This document shows, piece after piece, positions 51,862 through 63,055 of a DNA stretch of 64,000 nucleotides (position 1 is its first letter; every line of letters starts with the position of its first letter). The notes beneath the pieces are model-generated. The model did no database searches. It was not told the DNA's origin and was given only the letters and a program-made list of their open reading frames with translations. Position numbers and translations under genes: made by a program. The stretch spans positions 78,924 through 142,923 of the forward strand of contig MPUH01000040.1 in NCBI GenBank assembly GCA_001970955.1. The letters run 5' to 3'. Source of the DNA: Stentor coeruleus (taxonomy: Eukaryota; Ciliophora; Heterotrichea; Heterotrichida; Stentoridae).

Positions 51862-53157
51862 ATGGAACCTGCAAGCAAACGCATTTTCCAACCTACTCAG
51901 AGTATTAAATCTGCTCGAGTTGTTCATAAAAGCCAAACTACCACTGATCTTAACAGACCAATTTCAAGTAAGCCCAAAGAAATTTATACACTAACTCGTC
52001 TTCTTCCCAAGAATATTAAAGAGGATAAAGAAAAACTCTATGAAGAAAACATGAGATTGAAAGTCCATGCTCATCAAATCATGGCTCAGAACTTGTATCT
52101 TGGTACAAGAGTTAAAAATCTTGAAAACAAAAAAAGAAAAGTTGAAGAATCAGATCCTGGGCTTTCCCTGATTGCTATGCTCAAAGCTAATGTTAAAGAA
52201 CTGACTGAAAAAATAGAAGAAAAAGACGAAGAAATAGCATCTTTAAGGAGGAATGTAAGAAGCAGCAAACTTAAAGAGTTGGAAGCTGAAATAAATATAT
52301 ATCAAGAAGAATGTCTTAGGCTTTCAAGTTTGTTGAATGAATTTATGAAGCAGAAAAATATAACTTCTTCTCAGTTAGAGTATGAAAACCGGATTTATAA
52401 TAATGGAGAACAGATTTTCAAATTGCGTAAAGACTTGCAAGAAAACCAATCAAAACTAATTCAAGCAAAAGATGAAGTTGCCCATTTACGAGAACGAATT
52501 TCAAAGTTAGAAAAGAAAACTTATCAGCACTCTACCAACTCCTTAGAGCTCAATATAATAAAAGATGAATATGAGGCACTAAAAATTTCGAGCTCTAAAA
52601 CCCAAGTTGAATTTTTTGAAAAAGAGGCTAAACTGAAGGAAGAAGTGAGAGAACTTAAAGATCACCTTGATAAAGAAACCTCCCGGTATAAGAATTTAGA
52701 AAGAGATTATGAAGAGCATATTAGTCTTCTTGAAAGTTTAAAAAAGCAGGTAGCTCTCATAAGATCAGAAAATCTCCGTGCCAATGATTTTATATCAGTG
52801 CCTGAATCCCCACTCACTGTTCATATTAAGAACAAAAATCCTCCACGCCTTTTTAAGAAAATGATTGAAGTTACAAGAGAAAGAAGTTTGATGATATCTA
52901 TATTTCTAACTTTGCTTGACAAAAACAATAATGGCTTAATAGAAATTGAGGAAATTAAAAGAGGCTGTGCACTTCATGGAAGACCAATTAAAGTCAAGCA
53001 TGTTAATGAAGCTTTGAGAATTATGAATATACAAGATAAAGTGATTCCACTTAAACTAATTGAGCAATATATCGATAAATACGAATATGATGATGATTAT
53101 TCATCAAGCAGTGAGGAAGAAGTTGTTGTTCAAACTAAAAATAGGGTTAAATCATAA
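51862..53157 (+). CDS. Coiled-coil protein with C-terminal EF-hand
   Basis: 431 residues. The first 55 are basic and Ser/Thr-rich. About 60-310 is one long coiled coil. A calcium-binding EF-hand loop, DKNNNGLIEIEE (residues 353-364), has acidic or Asn ligands at positions 1, 3 and 5, Gly6, and Glu12, so it should bind Ca2+. A second, degenerate helix-loop-helix may follow (NEALRIMNIQDKVIPLKLIE). The tail is acidic (YDDDYSSSSEEE). It is likely a Ca2+-sensitive filament, centrin-partner or axonemal protein; family not assigned. Confidence 0.82.
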   Translation: MEPASKRIFQPTQSIKSARVVHKSQTTTDLNRPISSKPKEIYTLTRLLPKNIKEDKEKLYEENMRLKVHAHQIMAQNLYLGTRVKNLENKKRKVEESDPGLSLIAMLKANVKELTEKIEEKDEEIASLRRNVRSSKLKELEAEINIYQEECLRLSSLLNEFMKQKNITSSQLEYENRIYNNGEQIFKLRKDLQENQSKLIQAKDEVAHLRERISKLEKKTYQHSTNSLELNIIKDEYEALKISSSKTQVEFFEKEAKLKEEVRELKDHLDKETSRYKNLERDYEEHISLLESLKKQVALIRSENLRANDFISVPESPLTVHIKNKNPPRLFKKMIEVTRERSLMISIFLTLLDKNNNGLIEIEEIKRGCALHGRPIKVKHVNEALRIMNIQDKVIPLKLIEQYIDKYEYDDDYSSSSEEEVVVQTKNRVKS

Positions 53158-54745
53158 GTTACATATGCATTCTTAATATTTTTTGCTTTTTTATATGATA
53201 TTAGAGATTTTAGTGAAAAAATTGAATTGCATATTGCTAGTGTAAAACTATCATTTGAATAATAGTAAATATTACCAAAAGCAAGCTTTCAGATACTATA
53301 TAAACAATATAAATTAAAATTTTTAAATATTTCGCAGTTTATCTAAAGATCACCTTAGAGTAACAAATAAATACTAATAATTGCGAAGTGCTTGTCAATA
53401 ATAAGTTCTTAGTATTGTTAATTAAAGTGCATGAAGTTATAAAGATTTTTTTAACTCAGAATATCTAAAAAAGTTTTCATAAATTTGCAAAATTATTCAA
53501 GAAGCAAAATCTATTCATGATGCGCATACTAATTCTTTATCTCCAGGCTAAGTAAAAATAAAAAAAAGTTTAGTCCCTAATAAATTTTTAATCTTTAGCT
53601 TATACTCATCTCACACATATTTCTAGAGTAAAGTCAATACTGAAAGATTAATAGTAATTTATATCTTTTGATTTGCCTTATAGCAAATTCTTATGCACAC
53701 AACAATACTAGGCTATTACCAAAGTTATAAATAATAAATTTTATGTGATCTAATAAGATGATTAGTTAGTATATTACTTATCATTCATTCTCAAAGCATA
53801 ATTCGCTATCTTTGAACGACTAGTTATGCAGTATATCAAAATCATTATCCTCGGAATAGAAAAGTACTGATAATTTAACAGTAAGATATCTATCAAAGTT
53901 ACTGGTAGCTTGTTGAGTAACTTTCATTTTTTCTTACTGAACAATATCTTCAGTAATTTTTATAATCCCTATAAGTACTTACATAATAAAACTATTCAAG
54001 TTGAAATATAAAATTCGTTGTCTTCAAAATCAAAATTTTGGGAGAATACTACAAAAAATCATATAAGAGACAAAAAATAGTTTATATAAAAGTAAGATAT
54101 CAAGATTACTAAGGACATAACTATAGCCAAGTTTTATAATACTAAAGTTACTTTAAATATTTTAAAGCAAAAAATCGAAGATATATACATTAAAAGATAT
54201 AAATTTTTGTATGAGATTATTATTATCGAGCTAATAATTTTCCATATTTACAGCAAAAAGATATTTTTTTTAATGGTCCACTAATAATTTGTATCATTTA
54301 CGTTAGATATGAAAAATATCCAAAGCTAATGAGTTACATTTTTCCACGGAAAATATAAAATGAATTTTCTTTAGTTCCGTCTCTATATATTTTACTTTTT
54401 GAATAGTTGCGGAATATATATATCTTTTAGGAAGTCCAATGATTTGATTTCCTTTATTCTAATTAAAAATTATTAAACAGAGGTCAATAATAAAAATATC
54501 TTTATTAGAAAAAAAGTGCCATAAAGGTTTCGAACCCAACCATTTTTATTAGTCTAAATTTTATACCCTAAAAAGCCTAAGCATTTTTTCAAATTCAGCA
54601 AATTTATCCCGAATTCTTGATTTTTATTAGCTTTTCTTATCCCAGAATCCTTTTATAAATTTGGATTGTGTATAATTTCAACCATTATAGAAATATTAAT
54701 ATTTAATTTTACTATCCCTGAATATTCTTAACTAATAAACTTATT
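53158..54745. other. AT-rich intergenic region
   Basis: About 1.6 kb. A T-arm-like string at about 54520 (GGTTTCGAACCC) was checked for a tRNA and rejected. Nothing else is supported. Confidence 0.5.
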
Positions 54746-55618
54746 ATGATTACTCGTCAAGCTCCATCTCTTGAGCCACTTATTGCCTCAGAGGCAGAAA
54801 GGGCAAAGATCGAACTGCAAAGGCAGCAAGAGCAGAAAGAAACTATTTCATCAACAGCCGAACAGGCTAGAGGACTTATCAATCAAGGTAAGCAAGAAGT
54901 AACCTCCACATAGAAAGCTGTAGAAATAGCATTTAAGTGCTTACAAGAATCTTCAATGATTTTTGGTGAAGACTCGATAGAGCTCATGCCTTTATATTTT
55001 GAATTGGCTGATGGGAATCTCAAGATGAAGAAGTGGCAAAGAGCTGAAGGGTTTTTAATCGGAGCTCATTGGACTTTGCTAAAACATCAGCCAGGTGAAG
55101 GGGAAAATTCAAGTAACCAAGAAACTGAAGAAGTGCTTTCTAAGCTTAGATCGCGTCTTTTAAGAAGTTTTGGCTCCCTATTCACTGAAATAGGCAATTA
55201 CGAAGAAGCTCTTAAGTCACTTACTGAAAATATTTATTTAGAAAGTGTTGATAAAGGTCCTGAACATTATTCATTATCTGGAAGTTACTACTTGATGGGG
55301 AATATATTCTTGAAGATTGAGAAAAAAAGTGAAGCTTTAAGTTTTTACAACCAAATGAACTTGATTTGGAAAAGGTTTCTATCAGATCCCGAAGCCCATG
55401 GTGCACATAATATAAAAAAAGTTGATATTGAGCAAGCATGCAATGAACTTAACGAAGTTTTAATTTATATAGACAAAGAATTAGGAGAAGGAAGTGATTT
55501 GGCGGCTGATATTAGACAGACATTAGATAAACTTTATGAGTTCATAATTGATTTGGACAAACTAGCTAGGAATATGGGGAGCAAGAAAGATATTAACGCT
55601 TTTGATGATGAAGAATAA
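54746..55618 (+). CDS. ZMYND12: ZMYND12-like TPR protein (axonemal)
   Basis: Exons 54746-54898 and 54914-55618 give 285 residues. TPR helices run through most of the protein, and the order matches the TPR half of ZMYND12: FGEDSIELMPLYFELADGN, then AEGFLIGAHWTLLKH, then RSRLLRSFGSLFTEIGNYEE and the SGSYYLMGNIFLKIEKKSEA block. The MYND zinc finger of animal ZMYND12 is absent. ZMYND12 works with TTC29 in the flagellar axoneme and is needed for sperm motility; ciliates have relatives. The first exon (MITRQAPSLEPLIA...) supplies the start, and the intron TAG would end translation if retained. Confidence 0.85.
54899..54913 (+). other. 15-nt intron in ZMYND12-like gene
   Basis: GTAACCTCCACATAG, phase 0, ending in its own in-frame TAG. 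The frame is restored from exon 1 to exon 2. Confidence 0.9.
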
Positions 55619-55794
55619 ATAACTTTTCATTTCTTATACTCTTTCTTCTATTATCCTTTCATTAATTGCATGAACTATATGAAATAGCATGTGAATTTGT
55701 AATGCCATATTAGACTGTGAATAATGATTATATATGGTCACTAATATAAATCTTAAACAGAAGTATATGTACTTTTGCCAGATATTGCTAAAAC

Positions 55795-56463
55795 CTACCT
55801 AAATCTTACTTGTGTTTTTCCATAATCATATATCTTTCTCACTTTCCAATTTCCTGAGGGACTTACAATATTTCCAGACTCCTCTTGGCAAGCTTCTACA
55901 CACAGCCAAATAAGGATAATTCCTAGGATGCCATAAAAACTGTATAGCCCTTACAAAAAAAATATTAACTTGGCTGTCAAGCTATATTGAATTTCCTGAG
56001 GACATCCTGCTGGGGTAAACTTTTCAAAAATAGTAGTGCATTCTTTCAAGCTATTCAGAATATAAAAATCACTTTCTTTGTCACTGCATACAAGCTTGAA
56101 TTCTATTCGCCTTTTAACATCTCCCCATAATGGATCACGACATAAAGACCCTCCTTCATAGTATAAGCCTATTGCCTGCATACCTTCTATTGTGAAAGAA
56201 GTAACATAGTCTATTTGATGGTGACCCAATATTTCACAGTCAGCTCCCACTTTGGAGAATTTGATAGCAGATGCGTATTGGCCTCCACAAGTTTCTTCAA
56301 GCTCAGCACCAATTGTAAACTTTACGATATTTTGACCTATCTCATAAGTGTATGGATTAGAACTTTGTAAATTATCCCAATCGTACTCTGAATTGGCACT
56401 ATAGTCGATCCATTTCATTTCATCAGCTAAAACCAAATCTAAGATATATAACAAAAATATCAT
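55795..56463 (-). CDS. MRH-domain type I membrane protein (M6P-receptor/Atg27-like)
   Basis: Exons 56463-55955 and 55939-55795 give 217 residues. A signal peptide (IFLLYILDLVLA) leads into a lumenal domain with five to six cysteines and the MRH hallmark LYYEGGSLCRDP, as in mannose-6-phosphate-receptor homology proteins. The transmembrane helix (IFFFFYGILGIILIWLCV) appears only after the 15-nt intron is removed. A short tail follows, ending KTQVRFR with stop TAG; a possible second 15-nt intron (GTAAGATTTAGGTAG) just there could extend it. Likely a Golgi/endosomal sorting protein; sugar binding is inferred. Confidence 0.83.
55940..55954 (-). other. 15-nt intron in MRH-domain gene
   Basis: Minus strand GTAAGGGCTATACAG, phase 2, giving TTG TAA if retained. 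Removing it completes a transmembrane helix. Confidence 0.93.
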
Positions 56464-56606
56464 TATTGAAATATGAATACTGAAATTGATAATTAAAAAT
56501 AAAAGTCCTTTAGCATAATAACTTTTAAAGTTTATGAGGATTTTGATAAATATTTTATGTTGTTTATGTAGTAGTTAGTGGCGAAATAAAGTGATTTAAT
56601 ATAATA

Positions 56607-57557
56607 ATGGCTGACGAATATGATCTTGTTGAAGGATTTAGTTTTTTAGGTTTCGGATCATTGTGGTTGAGCTTCCTTGTCTGGTGGCTAGTCAACAACT
56701 ACATTACTAACAAACGTCATCTGAAACCTCTCCATAAGTTTATGAATTTTATCCTTTTTTGTAAGTGCATTGAGTGCTTTTTTGCAGTAGGATATATTCT
56801 TAACAGATCTGGCATAGATTACTGGGGAATAGCTGTAACATCAATGATTACTATATACAAAACATTTATCTATACAAGCTTGGTTTTAGCATCAAAAGGA
56901 TTTTGCATTATCTCTGATATCCTCAGAAGAAGAGAACTTTCTATAGTAGCTTTAGTAATGGGTTCAGTGTATCTTATTTATAGCGCTTATTTCATTGAGG
57001 CTTATATGGTATCTTTTATCATTCTAGTTATGATTATTTCTCTTCTTTACATCACAGCAAAATATACATTTGAAAATATTAAGCTTTTAAAAGCTCGACA
57101 ACAGGCACTGATTGAATCAAATATTCAAAATTTAGTTGCCCCGATTCAAGCAAAAATTAATTTATTAACATATTTTATGCGTATGTCGTGCTTTTATTGT
57201 GCTGAACAGTTTATAATGCAAACTATAGCTATAATTTTTAATGATACATATCTGTTTTATAATCCTGGCATTGCTATTACTTATGTCTATTTTGATGAAA
57301 TATTAGAGCTTATTGGTATTGCAGGAATTTTTATTATTTTACGACCAAAAAATCAAATGCAATATTTTGATATTAACTTGATTGAACCTAATTCTCCAAG
57401 TAGACCTCTAGCTCCAGTTTTTAAAGCTGCTTTACCAGAAACCTTGAATGCTCCTATAAACAGCAATAAGCCTATTTTACTAATTGCCCCTAAAGGATAC
57501 CAAAGAAATGATCCATTTAGAAATTTGCTTATTGCCAATCCAGTTATTACGAAATAA
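56607..57557 (+). CDS. Seven-pass membrane protein (GOST-like)
   Basis: 316 residues with about seven hydrophobic helices: near 13-30, 45-65, 75-95, 107-128, 130-155, 190-215 and 225-250. The tail is Pro/Asn-rich. Segments such as LHKFMNFILFCKCIECFF and LVLASKGFCIISDILRRREL suit the GOST/GPR107-108 seven-helix family, which is found in ciliates and linked to Golgi/endosome traffic. No signal peptide or lumenal domain precedes the helices, unlike animal GOST proteins, so the call is tentative. Membrane topology is clear. Confidence 0.75.
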   Translation: MADEYDLVEGFSFLGFGSLWLSFLVWWLVNNYITNKRHLKPLHKFMNFILFCKCIECFFAVGYILNRSGIDYWGIAVTSMITIYKTFIYTSLVLASKGFCIISDILRRRELSIVALVMGSVYLIYSAYFIEAYMVSFIILVMIISLLYITAKYTFENIKLLKARQQALIESNIQNLVAPIQAKINLLTYFMRMSCFYCAEQFIMQTIAIIFNDTYLFYNPGIAITYVYFDEILELIGIAGIFIILRPKNQMQYFDINLIEPNSPSRPLAPVFKAALPETLNAPINSNKPILLIAPKGYQRNDPFRNLLIANPVITK

Positions 57558-58688
57558 ATTATGATTATTTTAGTTAGATTTTAAAGAGTTGTAGGCAATA
57601 AGCCTGATAAATTGCATATAATATTTTTCATATAGCTAGAATATTGAAAAATCTGATAATTATCTTTTCCTATAATTTTTCCATATTTTGAATTTCTAAT
57701 TTAAAAAATCATTGAGATGAAGAATTTTAGTACAATTAAGACATAAAACAGTTAACAAAATTATTAGAATTATTTTATTATGCTATGCAGTATTTTTATT
57801 AATTAGACTCAGTGAAATTTAAAATCATCTAGTTAAATAAAAGTATACTTGAAGCCATTTTAGGATAATTAAGATATAGAAGTGCCTAATTAAATTATTT
57901 GTCTAAATAAATTTTATCTATTATTTCCCTTTGAGGACTTAAAATGTGGATGATATTTAATTTAAAATATTTTTTATGTCATATAATGAAGTTATTAATT
58001 CTCCTTTTGCTATTCCTAAGAAGTTTAAGTGTATTAATACTAGTAATCAGTGTTAATAATTACAATATTTCGTAGCTAAAATACAATTCGAACTAATTTG
58101 TATATGAGATCTTGCAAGAATTGTTACTAGGAAAGTTGTAAGGTTTCACAAGAAATTATCTATTGTAATAACTATCATTGCACAATTTATAAGCTCAACC
58201 TTACTTTTTGAATTAATCCTTGCAGATCTTTCCAATTCGTCTATGAAATAAGCTTGATTGAAAGCTTTCTTGCAAATGAAGTTTCGAAAAAATATAGAAT
58301 AATTATCAATAAAATTACAGCCCTAAGAGATCTTTAGTAGATTTCCAACTCAAATAAAATGCTTTGCATACAGAAATACTATAAGATGATAAATCAAATT
58401 GATTATATAAATGAATATCCTCTAATCCAGTAAATTTATTATTGTCTTAATTAGTGCTTTACTAAATTAAAATATATTTCATACTTAATTTATCAGTAAA
58501 ATGAAATCTAAGCGACTAGCATATTCTTAATATCCTTTCAACTAATATCTCACAAATCCTAAACTTAATTTTAATCTTAAAATATTCTTATAAAGCAAAT
58601 CCTATTTGAGTTGTTTTATCTTATTACTATAAATTACTGTAATCTTAACTCTTTACTTTAATAGAGGTAATTTTTTGTTCTTATAAAA
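57558..58688. other. AT-rich intergenic region
   Basis: About 1.1 kb; no supported coding frame or repeat. Confidence 0.5.
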
Positions 58689-61600
58689 ATGTCAGAAAAA
58701 GGGGTAAAAAACAAGTCTTCAAGTGTAAACCCTTCAAGAAAAAAGGTAAAATCAATATAGAAACCATGGGATGACAGATTTTGGCTTGGAGATAAGCCAA
58801 TCGACGAAAGCTATTTTGAGAAATTGAGTATATTCTAATCAGGAAAGCCTAAGAAGAAAGAAAAAGACTACCGTAACCGAAACCCGGGCAAAAGCAACGA
58901 GATGGTAGGACTAATGGAAAGAGGAAAGTCAGGAGATAAATCAGCAGATCTAAAACCAGTAGCACCTATATCAATAACTTCTGAGACTTTGAACGAATTG
59001 AAAGCAAAAATAGAAGAAGAGTGGGAAAATTATAAAATTCCTCATTATTTCAGAGAAATCTTTCGGAAAAGCGTATTCCCACTTTCTCGACATAAGGCAG
59101 TGGCAATTATCTCAAGAGAAATAGAAGATATCAAAAGAAAAAAATCTTATGTTCAGAATGCAATTGATGCAGTTAAAGCTAGAGAAGAAGGAATTAAAAA
59201 TATCAAAGAAATGCTACAATATTTTGAAAAGTCTCCAGATTGGGAAAAATCAGAGGAGTTATATAGAGAAGTTTTAGATATGCTTAATGCTTACAGAATC
59301 TTAACCTTGAATGCGGTTGAAAGTATTATTAAATGGAAAGAACAGTTAGTATATGCTCTTATATTGAACAAGTCTGATAGTATTGGGAAACATAAAACAC
59401 TCCAGTTCATGTGGGAAAACCAAAACTATATTATTAAAATGCGTTCTGATATGAATTTTCTTTATGGTTCAGATTTCATGAAAGTTTTCAATTTCTCTGA
59501 ACTTCCAGACCCATTGCTAATAATACCTTCTAAGCCGCTAGAGAAAAAAAATATCAAACCAAATGAGTACCTTAAATATCTAACTATTCCAACAATGCTT
59601 ACTAAAAGAGTTAAATTGGCAGATAGGTATATTATGGATGAAGATCGTGAAGAGTCTCAGCCACCTACAGCCCAGCCTAAACCTTCGAAAAGAATTGATG
59701 AAAAAGCTGCAAAAAAAATTTTAGAAGAACTTGTTGAACATACTTGTGAGAAAAACTTAAAGGACATTATAGGGAAAGTATATGTTGAAGAGAAAAAGTC
59801 TCATATCCAAAATACTGCTAAAAAGCTAAAAGGAGATATAATTACAGAATTAGTCTTTAAAGAAGTTAAAGATGTTGCATTTCAAGTCTATCAAGAAGCC
59901 ATTGATGGTCCTATGAAAAAATATCTTGAAGGGCTCCTTGGAAAGTATATTGAAGAAGAAATAGATAGGACAGTAAAAGTTGTTATAAAAGAAGAAAAGC
60001 AGAATACTAAAATGCAAATGAAAGAAAACTTATCTAATGAGAAAAGACTTAAAAAAGAAAAAGAACTTGCTGAGAAAAAGAAAAAAGATGAAGAAATCGC
60101 TGCTGAGAAAAGAAAAAAAGAAGAAGAGGCAGCATTAGAGAAAAAACGTAAAGAGGAAGAAGCAGCATTAGAAAAAAAGCGTAAAGAAGACGAAGCATTA
60201 GAAAAAAAGCGCAAAGAAGAAGAGGCAGCCTTAGAGAAAAAACGTAAGGAAGAAGAGGCAGAAATGGAAAGAAAAAGGCGAGAAGAAGAATCAGCATTGA
60301 AAAAAAGGAAAAGGGAAGAAGATTTATATAGAAAAAAAATCGAAGAAGAAAATCTTCAAATTGCGAAAATGATTCTTGAATCGTTGCTAAAAGAATTGCA
60401 TATAGATATTAACTTGCTGATTAAAATTATTTATGACGAAGAAATAGAGAAAAAAAGACTTAAAGAAAGCAAATCGCACAAGCTAAACATGGATCAGATA
60501 TTTGAGCAAATAGCAAGGGTTATGATTGAAGATGAAATAAATAGGTTAAATCTCAGCCAAATGGCAGAAGAAATAGCTAAAGAAGCAATTGAAGAAAAAA
60601 AGCGAAAATCTGAAAATGAAATGGAGAAAAAAATGCTGGCAAATAAAGAGATTTTAATGCAAAATGATAAGATAGCTGAGTCTGTGTACTCAGAAATACT
60701 TGATTTGCTTATCTCAAGACAGAAATTCGATAAGATTGCTGAAAAAATGATTGAGAACGTAGAACGCTTTAGAACCACTATGACAATTAATACAAGTATA
60801 ATAAAGAATGCTACTTTTGATCCTGATGATTATGCAGTAGACGAATTCACTCCAGGGGAGCACTCACCACAACTTTACATTGAAGAAGAAAAAAAAGAAG
60901 AGGAAGAAAGCCTCAGCCCAAGAAAGTACGAAGAAATACCTTATGAATTTTCAAATACAGGAGAATTTATAGATTTGAATGATCTAGAATGGGTACCAGT
61001 AGCTGTAAAAGAAGAAAATGCAGATGAAGTTTATAATGACTATTACCCATCACTTAACCCTAATATTATAAGAGTATTGCCTTCTGTGGATCAACTGCTT
61101 TTGGAGTGCTATAAAGGTATTGATCCTTGCTGGTATTGGGGTGTGAAAAACAATAAAATAGTAGGCTCAGTAGTCTATTCTCTTGATTATTTGTCATCTG
61201 ACCGAAAATTGACAGTCCATCATTTATCTTCTATCGATTTCGCGCTTTTTGAAAAATTTATTGATGCTGCAACTAATTTCTTGTTTTCTATAGACTCTTG
61301 TGAAGAAATAAGAGTAAATTTACTAGTTCCTTTAGGACAAGAACTACCTCAAGCAGTGAAAAAAATTTATACAAATCTGAAATTTAAATGGAAAGCAAAT
61401 ATGGATAGTGGAGTTAAAGGCTGTGACCTTAATGTTATGGGTAAACTTAGAACCAGTCCTGCTGCATCTGAAAAAAGCAACAGTAGGAATAGTGAACTTA
61501 CTACATTTTCTCTTAAAAGTGCATGTCTTATAGAGCCTTGTGAAAAGCCACTCCCAATAGATACTAAAATTTGCGATGAAATGATTCAGATTGGCAACCG

Positions 61601-62438
61601 TCAATGCCAAGTAAATTCATTATTAAACTTATTTGGAAAACTTGACAAAAGCGGAATTTTATTAAGTAGTACTACTAATACACGCTTACAAACTGAAATC
61701 TCTGATATTCTTGAGATAATCAACAGTACTGATAGTTTTAACTTTCCCAATATCATATCTTTAGTTTCTGAGGACCCAAGCCAAGCTAATGAATTTCTTA
61801 AATCGAATTCTCTTACAGATTTCACAACAACCCAGAAATCTTCAATATCTATCTTAGACATATCCTTCAGGTTTATTTCCTGTACTTTTATTACACAATT
61901 GATAAAAGCAAATGCCTATAGATTTATTCGTTTTAAATCTCAAGAAATTCTTGTAGGTTCTGAATTCCAAATATACAGTATTCCTACATCTCTGCAACAT
62001 ATTCGAGCTGTTTTTATCAGCTATGATAATTTGAAAGAAGAAATTAATGGAGATATGAGAAGGGACAAAACTGATCTTTTTTATAAAGTTGAAAACGTAT
62101 TAAAAAGTGTCACATATCAAAGTGGTGAGATGAAAGAATTTACAGTGCCAGCATTCAAAAAGAAGGTTAATTGGATCATACCATGGCTCCAAGGCTATGA
62201 AATTCCTCCTCAGCGAGAAGAAAAGACTAGCCAATACGTAAAAAAAGCCTTTGAAAATGTTAAGATTAATATTGAAGCTCCTACACCAGCTGCAGGCATC
62301 TTAAACTTAAATCAAAATAAAGGATATGTTTTTGATGGAAATTTTGTGTTTTGCTTGACACATAAAGGATTAGACAGAGTCCTAGATATGCCTTTATTTG
62401 TTTGCCTAGTTGAGCCACAAGATTGGATAGTTAGTTAA
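58689..62438 (+). CDS. Large coiled-coil protein with KKRKEEE repeats and GNAT-like region
   Basis: Exons 58689-58745, 58761-58827 and 58843-62438 give 1239 residues. The N-terminal 70 residues are basic. About 80-300 is helical. Residues about 460-540 hold repeats of AALEKKRKEEE (5-6 imperfect copies) in a single-alpha-helix pattern, followed by more coiled coil to about 670. Residues about 770-910 resemble a GNAT acetyltransferase fold (CWYWGVKNNKIVGSVVYSLD, then KKIYTNLKFKWKANM). A C-terminal domain (about 1000-1239) is unrecognised. Layout suggests a cytoskeletal or ciliary scaffold; the acetyltransferase call needs fold search. Two 15-nt introns lie in the first 150 bp. Confidence 0.85.
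58746..58760 (+). other. 15-nt intron 1 of large coiled-coil gene
   Basis: GTAAAATCAATATAG, phase 0, ending in its own in-frame TAG. It follows exon 1 (MSEKGVKNKSSSVNPSRKK). Confidence 0.9.
58828..58842 (+). other. 15-nt intron 2 of large coiled-coil gene
   Basis: GTATATTCTAATCAG, phase 1, with an in-frame TAA (AGT ATA TTC TAA) if retained. It lies 67 bp after intron 1. Confidence 0.9.
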
Positions 62439-62458
62439 TACCTAAATTATGATTTTAG

Positions 62459-63055
62459 TTAATCACGTCTAAGCCACTTTTTGAGCTTTTCTACATGTGT
62501 TTGAGGGCGCTTAGCTGGAGTGAAGATTTGCTTAGGCATTGCGTTTATTGAAGTATAAAGCTGAGCATGCTTAAAATATAATTCATAGTTTTCCATGAAC
62601 ATTCTGCCTGCTTCTTCATTGAATGCTGATTCTGGAAAAGGCTGGATAAGAAGACATCTGATAACATTGAAAATATTTGATAGTGACCAATTGCTCAAAT
62701 TCCAGTCTTTTTTTAGAGTATTCACACAGATTTCTCCACCGTTTGAGATATTAGGATGGAATATTTTTGTAAGAAAGTAGCCTTTAGGAGGAGATGTAGG
62801 GAAATCACTTGGAAATTCAAGCTTACATTTGAAAATGCCTCCATGATATGGAGTACCTTCAGGGCCTGTTATTTCTACTTGAACGTCTAAAAAGTTTTCC
62901 TCATTAATGATTGGCTTTATTCCTTCTAAAGATTCTTGGCTAAGACGATTTATTTGTTTTGTGNTTGGCTTTATTCCTTCTAAAGATTCTTGGCTAAGAC
63001 GATTTATTTGTTTTGTGAGTAGGTTAAGGACTCTAGGATTTAAATCGATATCCAT
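62459..63055 (-). CDS. UBE2S: Ubiquitin-conjugating enzyme E2, UBE2S-like
   Basis: An E2 fold covers most of the product: PEGTPYHGGIFKCKLEFPSD, the HPN motif (KIFHPNIS), the active-site Cys in GGEICVNTLKKDW, and FNEEAGRMF after it. EGPEGTPY-, KGYFLTKIFHPN- and NEEAGR-type stretches match UBE2S (E2-EPF), which adds Lys11 chains for the APC/C. The basic tail ends KKWLRRD, near the LRRL tail of UBE2S that docks on the APC/C, but with Asp last. A TKQINRLSQES segment is doubled around an N (62911-63017); one copy should be removed. The real protein is about 180 residues. Confidence 0.9.
   Translation of the reverse strand: MDIDLNPRVLNLLTKQINRLSQESLEGIKPXTKQINRLSQESLEGIKPIINEENFLDVQVEITGPEGTPYHGGIFKCKLEFPSDFPTSPPKGYFLTKIFHPNISNGGEICVNTLKKDWNLSNWSLSNIFNVIRCLLIQPFPESAFNEEAGRMFMENYELYFKHAQLYTSINAMPKQIFTPAKRPQTHVEKLKKWLRRD
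62911..63017. other. Assembly gap (single N) with duplicated 53-bp flanks
   Basis: Identical 53-bp copies at 62911-62963 and 62965-63017 surround the N at 62964 inside the E2 gene. They double the first E2 helix. With one copy the protein matches the E2 family length, which supports an unmerged contig overlap. Confidence 0.88.

Noticed and set aside
54500-54600. Possible tRNA T-arm (GGTTTCGAACCC) followed on the minus strand by a T run
   Set aside because: The T-stem does not pair over 5 bp and no matching acceptor strand occurs at the expected distance of about 70 nt.
55797-55812. Second 15-nt intron near the 3' end of the MRH gene (GTAAGATTTAGGTAG)
   Set aside because: The frame ends naturally at TAG without it. 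Kept as an alternative only, since no domain is completed by splicing.
60049-60297. Minus-strand ORF opposite the KKRKEEE repeats
   Set aside because: Shadow of a low-complexity coding repeat (Leu/Phe/Ser-only translation).
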